From JBHJOF01 sp050330055 (lineage in GTDB: Bacteria > Pseudomonadota > Alphaproteobacteria > Kiloniellales > JAKSDN01), in the NCBI GenBank assembly GCA_050330055.1, contig JBHJOF010000372.1, forward strand, positions 1 through 28,085: a stretch of DNA of 28,085 nt, read 5' to 3'. The position numbers were made by a program, and so were the translations under genes. A model generated the notes under the pieces. The model was not told the DNA's origin, made no database searches, and was given only the letters and a program-made list of their open reading frames with translations. Below are positions 23,056 through 28,085 of the stretch, piece after piece. How positions within the stretch are numbered: position 1 is the stretch's first letter; every line of letters starts with the position of its first letter.

Positions 23056-23434
23056 GGCCCACCTCTGTAATTGGGGCGAACTCCGGCAGCTCGATCGTCA
23101 TGCCGTCGCGCACGCGCAGACGACAGGCCTGCTGTCCAGGCCGGCCGTCGACCGTGACCAGGCACTCGAAGCAGACTCCCATGCCGCAGAACAGGCCGCG
23201 CGGCGCCTGATCGTGCGGCGAGTGGCGCAGGACGCGGATGCCGTGCAGCAGCAGGCCGGCGCCCAGGCTCATGCCGGCCGGCACGGCGAGCAGGTCGCCG
23301 TTCACGGTGATGGCGACGAAGCCGTCGTCCTCGGAGGATTCATCCGGCGCCGCGTCCGGCGTCGCCTCTGTCGCATCCTCCGGCACCGCTTCCGGCTTGC
23401 CGTCCGGTTTGGTTTCAGGTGCGTCGTCAGGCAT
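23048..23434 (-). CDS. (2Fe-2S)-binding small subunit (HcnA-like) with acidic N-terminal extension
   Basis: A 128-residue ferredoxin-like electron-transfer subunit. Residues 38-120 match the small subunit of HcnABC/opine-oxidase complexes: VAITVNGDLLAVPAGMSL, then CGMGVCFEC (C83, C88, C91) and QQACRL (C104), giving C-x4-C-x2-C-x12-C for a plant-type [2Fe-2S] cluster. The first 37 residues are unusual, very rich in Asp, Glu, Pro and Ala. The ATG at 23434 overlaps the stop of the upstream dehydrogenase gene by 8 bases, which supports this start over the GTG-type extension to 23515, a shadow of the neighbouring gene. It would carry electrons between the two flavin subunits. Confidence 0.88.
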   Translation of the reverse strand: MPDDAPETKPDGKPEAVPEDATEATPDAAPDESSEDDGFVAITVNGDLLAVPAGMSLGAGLLLHGIRVLRHSPHDQAPRGLFCGMGVCFECLVTVDGRPGQQACRLRVRDGMTIELPEFAPITEVGHG

Positions 23435-24611
23435 GGCTCCCGATCCGCTCGGCTTCCTCTGGCAGCGCGGTGAAGCGCTCCGGGTCGTAGCAGCCGATGT
23501 CCAGCGTTCTGTCATCGCCGGCGATGATCTCGGTCAGCGCCCTGGCGATCAGCGGCGCGCGGGTGAAGCCGATGCCGTTGTCGCCCGCCGCCATCAGAAA
23601 GCCCTCCAGGCCGGCCAGCGGGCCGACCAGGAAGCGGTCGTCCGGCGTCACCGCCTCGTAGCGCGCCCACGAGCGCAGCAGCATCACGTCCTCCAGGCCG
23701 GGGAAGAGCCACAGCAAAGTGCGCACCGAATCGCGCACGAAGGCGCGGTCGATGCTCAGCTCCTGCTCCTCGGTGCCGGGGTTGCGTAGGCCACCGCCCA
23801 AGACGGTGTTGAACAGCACCTGGCCGCTCTTGGCCTGCTGGATTTGGCTGTAGCCGGCCTCGACGCCGCCACCGGCCTCGCAGGCGCCGACCACGCAGGG
23901 GATGGTCGGCGGCAGGCGAACGGTTGCCAGGCACTGCGCCTTGCGCGGCTGGATCGGCAGGCTGTGTCCGACGCGCTCGGCGAGCCGGCCGGCCCAGGGG
24001 CCGCAGGCATTGACCAGCCAGCGCGTGGCGATGACGCCGGCGGTGGTGAGCACGGCCGAGACGCGCCCGTCGGTCTCGGTGATGCCGATCACCGCGGTGC
24101 CGGTCACCAGCTCGGCGCCGCGCGTGCGGGCCGCTTCGACCAGGGCGCGGCAGCTCAGGAAGGGATTGACCGTCGCGTCGTTCGGCGACCAGGTGGCACC
24201 CAGGATCGGCCCGCTCAGCGCCGGCACGATCTCGCGCACCTCCCTAGGATCGAGCAGCGAGACCTCCAGTCCGCCGGCGCGCTCCTGGTCGAGCCAGCGC
24301 CGCGCGGCGACGAAATCGCCTTCGCGGGCGATAAAGCGGAGCTGGCCGCAGCGCTGGTATTCGATATCCCGCTCCAGCTCGTCCTGATAGCCGCGCCACA
24401 GCGTGCAGGCCGTCTGCAATAGAGGCAGCTCGCCGATGTCGACCATGTGGGCGCCGATGCAGGCCAGGCTGGCGCCGCTCACAGCGCCGCCGACGCTGCC
24501 CTTGTCGACCAGAACGACCTTGAGCCCGCGCTTGGCCAGCGCATAGGCCGTGGCGCAACCGACGATGCCGGCGCCGGCCACCACCACGTCGGCGGAAGCG
24601 GGGACATTCAT
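23427..24611 (-). CDS. FAD-dependent D-amino-acid-oxidase-family subunit (HcnC / DadA type)
   Basis: A 394-residue flavoprotein of the DAO superfamily. The FAD site is VVVAGAGIVGCATAYALAKRG (GAGIVG at 13-18) with VVLVDKG and SGASLACIGAHM following. Substrate-domain pieces include FLSCRALVEAARTRGAELV and WLVNACGPWAGRLAERVG. The C-terminal FAD contact is LMAAGDNGIGFTRAPLIAR. This is the substrate-oxidising beta subunit of HcnABC-, opine-oxidase- and D-hydroxyproline-dehydrogenase-type complexes. The gene order here (C-like, A-like, B-like) differs from hcnABC. The start overlaps the upstream binding-protein-like gene by ATGA. Secondary or cyclic amines and imino acids are the likely substrate class. 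Confidence 0.9.
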   Translation of the reverse strand: MNVPASADVVVAGAGIVGCATAYALAKRGLKVVLVDKGSVGGAVSGASLACIGAHMVDIGELPLLQTACTLWRGYQDELERDIEYQRCGQLRFIAREGDFVAARRWLDQERAGGLEVSLLDPREVREIVPALSGPILGATWSPNDATVNPFLSCRALVEAARTRGAELVTGTAVIGITETDGRVSAVLTTAGVIATRWLVNACGPWAGRLAERVGHSLPIQPRKAQCLATVRLPPTIPCVVGACEAGGGVEAGYSQIQQAKSGQVLFNTVLGGGLRNPGTEEQELSIDRAFVRDSVRTLLWLFPGLEDVMLLRSWARYEAVTPDDRFLVGPLAGLEGFLMAAGDNGIGFTRAPLIARALTEIIAGDDRTLDIGCYDPERFTALPEEAERIGSHA

Positions 24612-25534
24612 GATCGCAGCTTGAAGGAGACTGGCGCGGCCGTCCAGAAATCCGATGCGATAACGTCGTCAAATGCGAGCGACTCCGGAGTCGTTCCGAG
24701 ATCCGCGAGTGCACGCGCCGCCCGTTCGACGTGCAAAGGGTCGGGAAAGCCGAGTCCCTTTGTCCGAGTCGCGCCGCAGAAGGTCAGCGCCCGGATGTCG
24801 GCCAGCTGTCGCCTTTGCGACTCTGGGCTCAGCGCGGAGCGCGCCTGGCAGCAGATCGCGACCGCTTCCTCGGGATGCTGGAAGGCATGGGCCCAGCCGG
24901 CCATGACGGCATTGACCACTGCCTGCACGAAGTCGGGCTCCTGCTCGACCAGGCGCCGGCTGGTCATCAGGCCGTCCTTGACCAGTGCCGCCCCCTGGTC
25001 GGCGGCGCGGAACAGGCGTAGCCGTTCGGGACCGAGTCCGGCTTCCTCGATCAGGTGCAGCTCGTGATAGAGCGTCACCTGGGCGCTGTCGGTCTCGCCG
25101 GCGAGAAAGGGCGTGACCGGGTCGACCTGCGGGATGCGCTCGACCGCGTGCGGTGCGAGACCGGCCTTGTGCAGCATCCAGCGCAGCTCCAGGTCCTCGC
25201 CTCCGGGCCAGACGCTGATCCTGCGTCCGGCGAAGTCGGCCAGGCGCTCGATGCCGCTCTCCTTGCGTACCGGATAGACCAGTGCGCTCTCCTGCTGCAT
25301 GACCAGCAGAAGGCTGAGCGCCGCCGGATCGGCCTTCAGCAGGTGTGCGGGGCTGGCGACGCCGAACAGACTCCCGCCCCCGAGCACCGACCTGACCGGG
25401 CCGATGCCGAAGACCAGCGGCGAGGTCTCGATGCGCACGCCCCAGGGCCGGCCGAGGTCGAGCCGCTCGGCCACCAGGTAGCCGGCGAACTGCGCCTGCG
25501 GCTGCCAGAGCAGGTTTATGCTGGCCGTTCTCAA
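24608..25534 (-). CDS. NMT1/THI5-like substrate-binding-type protein without visible signal peptide
   Basis: About 308 residues with the fold of NMT1/THI5-like ABC binding proteins: SINLLWQPQAQFAGYLVAERLD at the start, LFGVASPAHLLK, LLLVMQQESALVYPVRKESGIERLADFAGRRISVWPGG, and DPVTPFLAGETDSAQVTLYHEL. I place the start at a TTG (25532-25534) with AGGTG upstream, because the family fold begins there. A GTG at 25642 would add 36 untypical residues and reach into the edge of a repeat. Neither start gives a signal peptide. It overlaps the dehydrogenase gene by 4 bases. Possible roles are a cytosolic ligand-handling protein, a THI5-like enzyme, or a binding protein whose export signal was lost when the repeat inserted. 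Confidence 0.72.
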   Translation of the reverse strand: MRTASINLLWQPQAQFAGYLVAERLDLGRPWGVRIETSPLVFGIGPVRSVLGGGSLFGVASPAHLLKADPAALSLLLVMQQESALVYPVRKESGIERLADFAGRRISVWPGGEDLELRWMLHKAGLAPHAVERIPQVDPVTPFLAGETDSAQVTLYHELHLIEEAGLGPERLRLFRAADQGAALVKDGLMTSRRLVEQEPDFVQAVVNAVMAGWAHAFQHPEEAVAICCQARSALSPESQRRQLADIRALTFCGATRTKGLGFPDPLHVERAARALADLGTTPESLAFDDVIASDFWTAAPVSFKLRS

Positions 25535-25648
25535 GGAGCTGCACCTGCAAGGCGCGGAGCCCGGCGCCGTCTCGGCACCGGGCCCGCAGACGACCCTAAT
25601 ACCGGCTTTCAGAGAAGTGTAACTCGGCCGGTGTGTTTGCACTTCCTG

Positions 25649-25748
25649 TCATTGCCGGGCTTGACCCGGCAATCCATGTCGGCAACCGCAGCGCTCTACG
25701 ATCCCCCTTGGATTCCGGGGACCCCCGGATCAAGTCCAGGGGTGACAG
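25649..25748. repeat. Composite inverted hairpin repeat element (copy 2)
   Basis: The left unit is ATTGCCGGG-CTTGA-CCCGGCAAT (25651-25673), a perfect 9-base stem with a 5-base loop. The right unit (about 25703-25744) is an imperfect hairpin: CCCC and TGGA pair with TCCA and GGGG around an inner CCGGGG/CCCCGG. The ends are inversely related: GTCATTGCCGG on the left and CCAGGGGTGACAG on the right. The design matches copy 1 at 3481-3690. The gap 25535-25793 that holds it has no gene. It separates the two binding-protein genes in an otherwise tight operon. Confidence 0.7.
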
Positions 25749-25793
25749 CGAGGGGTGGAGCGCCATCGTGACAACCTTCCACGAGCCTGGGTG

Positions 25794-26819
25794 CTACTGC
25801 GGACAGTTCACCGTCTTCAACTCGTCGGGCGCCGCCTCGACGAAGGCGTTGCTATAGGCCTGGTCCAGATCGATGGCACTGGCGATCAGCTTGGCGTCGA
25901 GCAGCACCTTCTGCGACACCTCCCAGTCCTCGCGCTCGGCAAAGCCGAACTTGCCCTCCAGGGTCGGCCCGGCGCAGATCAGCGAGCGCATTGATTCGAT
26001 CTGATCGATCTGCCCCTTGAGGTCGAGCTCGCTGTTGTACTTGAGGACGATCTCGGCCGCCGCCTTGGGGTCCTCGATGGCGTCCTTCCAGCCGCGCATG
26101 GAGGCATTGACGAAGCCCTGCACCACCTCAGGGCGCTCGGCGATGGTCTTCTCGGTGACGAAGACCCCGCCGGCGACGAGCGCCACGCCGTAGTCCTCGG
26201 GGTCCAGGAAGTTGAGCTGGTCGGGGCCGATGCCCTCGTAGTGCACGAGGTTCAGCTCGTTGTAGCGGGTCACCTGCATGACGTCGTACTCGTCGCGCAG
26301 CCAGTTGACGACTTCGAAGCCCTGGCTGATGACCCGGACCTGGGATTGGTCGACGCCGGCCGCCTGCAGCATGGCCAGGAACTCGTGCTCGTCGCCGCCG
26401 AACCACAGCCCGACGCTGTGCCCTGGCATGTCCTGTACCTTTTCGATGCCCTTTTCCTTGCGCGAGATGTAGGTGGTTGCGCTCTTCTGGCCGAACTGCA
26501 GCACCATGACCAGAGGCACCTCGTTGGAGCGGGCGGCGACCACCTGGTTGGGATGGCCGATGCCGAAGCTGTCTGTGCCGGTCGCCACCGTGCTGGCCGG
26601 CTTGAGGTCGGGCCCGGCCGGGCGCAGATCGATGTCCAAGCCCTCGGCCGCGTAGTAGCCTTTGTCGCCTGCGACGATGAAGCCGGCGAACTGGCCCTGG
26701 AAGACCCATTCCAGGCGCAGGCCGTCCGCCGCCTGGGTCGTCACCGGCAACGACGCGGCGCCGGCTGCGAGCAGTGCCGCCGCCAGGCAGAACCCGCTCC
26801 CTTTCGCAATCGCTCTCAT
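25794..26819 (-). CDS. ABC importer periplasmic substrate-binding protein (NMT1/THI5-like)
   Basis: A 341-residue periplasmic binding protein. The signal peptide (MRAIAKGSGFCLAAALLAAGAASLPVTTQA) is cut after TQA at about residue 30. The mature part shows the family pattern LRLEWVFQGQFAGFIVAGDKGYYAAEGLDIDL, TDSFGIGHPNQVVAARS, ISRKEKGIEKVQDMPGHSVGLWFGG and YDVMQVTRYNELNL. The family binds thiamine-precursor pyrimidines, taurine, nitrate and other small nitrogen or sulfur compounds. I chose the ATG at 26819 since AGGGAG lies 8 bases upstream; the GTG and ATG at 26828 and 26825 are too close to that site. It is followed by the repeat and preceded by the permease gene, 60 bases away. Confidence 0.9.
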   Translation of the reverse strand: MRAIAKGSGFCLAAALLAAGAASLPVTTQAADGLRLEWVFQGQFAGFIVAGDKGYYAAEGLDIDLRPAGPDLKPASTVATGTDSFGIGHPNQVVAARSNEVPLVMVLQFGQKSATTYISRKEKGIEKVQDMPGHSVGLWFGGDEHEFLAMLQAAGVDQSQVRVISQGFEVVNWLRDEYDVMQVTRYNELNLVHYEGIGPDQLNFLDPEDYGVALVAGGVFVTEKTIAERPEVVQGFVNASMRGWKDAIEDPKAAAEIVLKYNSELDLKGQIDQIESMRSLICAGPTLEGKFGFAEREDWEVSQKVLLDAKLIASAIDLDQAYSNAFVEAAPDELKTVNCPQ

Positions 26820-26879
26820 GACCATCACTCCCTGTTGTTTTGCTGCGTTTCTTCTACTCGCCGCTTTGTTGCGGGCGTT

Positions 26880-27698
26880 TCATGCCTCCTCGCGCATCGA
26901 GCTGTGCCAGGGGATGAAGATGCGTTCCAGCAGGGCGACCGCGGCGAAGAAGACGATGCCGATCAGCGCCGAGACCAGCATGGCCGCCCAGAGCTTCGGC
27001 ATGTTCAGCATGCGATAGGTCGTCATGATGACGAAGCCCAGGCCTCTGTCCGCCTGTACGAACTCGGCCACGATCGCGCCGATCACCGAGAAGGTGACAT
27101 TCAGCTTGAGGCCGACGAAGACGTACGGCAGAGCGGAAGGCAGGCGCATCTTCCAGAAGCGTTGCCAGGGCGAGGCGGCGCAGACATGGAACAGGTCCAT
27201 GATCACCGGGTCGTAGGACTTCAGACCCTTCATCATGTTGATCGCCAGCGGGAAGAACGACAGGAAGGCGGTCACCGCGATCTTCGAGCCGATGCCGTGG
27301 CCGAACCAGATGATGATGATCGGCGCAATCGCCACGACCGGAATGGTGTTGGCCGCGATCACGTAGGGCAGCAGGCCGCGCGAGACGAGCGGCGAATAGG
27401 CGAAGACGATGCCCAGCAGCGCACCCAGCAGCGAGCCGATCAGGAAGCCGCTGACCGCCTCCAGCAGCGTGACCGAGGAGTGGTAAACGATGCTGGAGAA
27501 GTCGCGCACCAGGATGTCGAAGATCCGGTGCGGCGCCGGGACTATGTAGGTCGGCACCTCGAAGAGGAAGACCGCCGCCTCCCACAGCGCGATCAGCAGG
27601 ACGAAAGCGACCAGCGGCGGCCAGGCGGCCTCCGTCAGCCGCTGTCGCCGGCTGCGCCCGGCGGCGAGTCCTCCGCCCCTCTCGACCAATTCAGCCAT
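26880..27698 (-). CDS. ABC importer permease (TauC/SsuC/ThiX-like)
   Basis: A 272-residue inner-membrane permease with about six hydrophobic segments, starting near residue 28 (LVAFVLLIALWEAAVFLF). The ATPase-coupling EAA-type loop is DLFHVCAASPWQRFWKMRLPSALPYVFVGLKL (about 170-200). Other family marks are YIVPAPHRIFDILV, NTIPVVAIAPIIIIWFGHG and AEFVQADRGLGFVIM. It pairs with the NMT1/THI5-like binding protein downstream and the ATPase upstream, whose stop overlaps its start by 8 bases. A single gene implies a homodimeric channel. Confidence 0.92.
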   Translation of the reverse strand: MAELVERGGGLAAGRSRRQRLTEAAWPPLVAFVLLIALWEAAVFLFEVPTYIVPAPHRIFDILVRDFSSIVYHSSVTLLEAVSGFLIGSLLGALLGIVFAYSPLVSRGLLPYVIAANTIPVVAIAPIIIIWFGHGIGSKIAVTAFLSFFPLAINMMKGLKSYDPVIMDLFHVCAASPWQRFWKMRLPSALPYVFVGLKLNVTFSVIGAIVAEFVQADRGLGFVIMTTYRMLNMPKLWAAMLVSALIGIVFFAAVALLERIFIPWHSSMREEA

Positions 27699-28085
27699 CG
27701 GCCGTGATCCCGCCGTGCAGGCTCTCGGTGCCGCGCTGCACCAGGGCCTCGTAAGCCTGGTCCTGGCGCAGCCCGAGGTGGCGCGGCCGCGGCAGGCCGA
27801 CCGCGAAGACGTCGGTTATGCGGCCGGGCCGTGGCGACATGACCACGACCCGGTCGGACAGCAGCACCGCCTCGCGGATCGAATGGGTGACGAAGAGGAT
27901 GGTCATGCGATGGCGCTCGACGATGCTCAGCAGCTCGAGGTTGAGCCGGTCGCGAGTGATCTGGTCGAGCGCGCCGAAGGGCTCGTCCATGTAGAGCACC
28001 GCCGGGTTGGTCACCATGGCGCGGGCCAGCGCCGCGCGCTGGCGCATGCCGCCCGACAGCGCCCTCGGCCGCGCCTGCTCGAAGC
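27691..28085 (-). CDS. ABC importer ATPase, C-terminal part (cut by window edge)
   Basis: The visible 131 residues begin with FEQARPRALSGGMRQRAALARAM, so the signature LSGGMRQR is at the very edge. Walker B follows as VLYMDEPFGALDQ, then the switch ILFVTHSIREAVLLSDRVVVM. The tail SPRPGRI... with a VGLPRPRH segment is typical of TauB/SsuB/ThiY-associated ATPases. Walker A lies off the right edge. It powers the permease encoded next, with an 8-base overlap. The Met at 28047 is internal, not the start. Confidence 0.93.
   Translation of the reverse strand, partial: FEQARPRALSGGMRQRAALARAMVTNPAVLYMDEPFGALDQITRDRLNLELLSIVERHRMTILFVTHSIREAVLLSDRVVVMSPRPGRITDVFAVGLPRPRHLGLRQDQAYEALVQRGTESLHGGITADG

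Noticed and set aside
23435..23515. A longer ferredoxin-subunit start at 23515.
   Set aside because: The added residues overlap the end of the upstream flavoprotein and lack conserved features; the ATG at 23434 has the usual 8-base overlap.
21649..24611. Calling the three-subunit enzyme a true hydrogen cyanide synthase.
   Set aside because: The same architecture is shared with opine oxidases and D-hydroxyproline dehydrogenases, and the transporter context favours catabolism of an imported compound.
25535..25642. The GTG start at 25642 for the second binding-protein-like gene.
   Set aside because: It adds 36 untypical Cys/Pro-rich residues and lies at the repeat edge; the family fold starts at the TTG at 25534. 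Kept as an alternative.

Overview
The window is GC-rich DNA, tightly packed with genes that often overlap by 4-14 bases. The gene families and the GTCCCGG-type hairpin repeats between genes suggest an alphaproteobacterium with a large accessory catabolic and transport repertoire, perhaps Rhodospirillales- or Rhizobiales-like. I could not run a search, so the taxon is inferred. There are no tRNA, rRNA, CRISPR, phage or transposase genes. The only mobile-like items are two hairpin repeat elements.

Region 1 (1-14562): a GntR-family regulator, cut by the left edge, diverges from a long plus-strand cluster. The order is FAA-hydrolase-family protein, alpha/beta hydrolase, metal-dependent amidohydrolase, a complete branched-chain-type ABC importer (LivH, LivM, binding protein, LivG, LivF), a TIM-barrel protein of the PEP-hydrolase-like family, a YqiK-like flotillin, an SRPBCC protein, and an SRPBCC-quinone oxidoreductase fusion. 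The LivF ATPase is fused in frame through a roughly 95-residue linker to a full UPF0261/Tm-1-like ATP-binding domain. The next gene, overlapping by 14 bases, is the TIM-barrel partner that forms the C-terminal half of tomato Tm-1. The layout suggests an inducible uptake and degradation system for an unknown organic solute, with an enzyme tethered to the importer and possibly organised at the membrane by the flotillin.

Region 2 (14563-17150): a homodimeric-type ABC exporter half-transporter followed by a small membrane-anchored DM13-domain protein, both plus strand.

Region 3 (17151-21648): a minus-strand RND efflux operon (lipoprotein adaptor, then AcrB/HAE1-type pump), convergent with the DM13 gene across a shared hairpin. 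Sampled lines look less GC-rich than region 1. No outer-membrane factor or regulator is present.

Region 4 (21649-28085): a minus-strand run read from right to left. It comprises an ABC ATPase (cut by the right edge), a permease and an NMT1/THI5-like binding protein, then a hairpin repeat element, then a second binding-protein-like gene without a visible signal peptide. It ends with three overlapping genes for a heterotrimeric flavin/iron-sulfur dehydrogenase of the hydrogen-cyanide-synthase / opine-oxidase / D-hydroxyproline-dehydrogenase type. The likely job is import of a nitrogen-containing small molecule and its membrane-linked oxidation.
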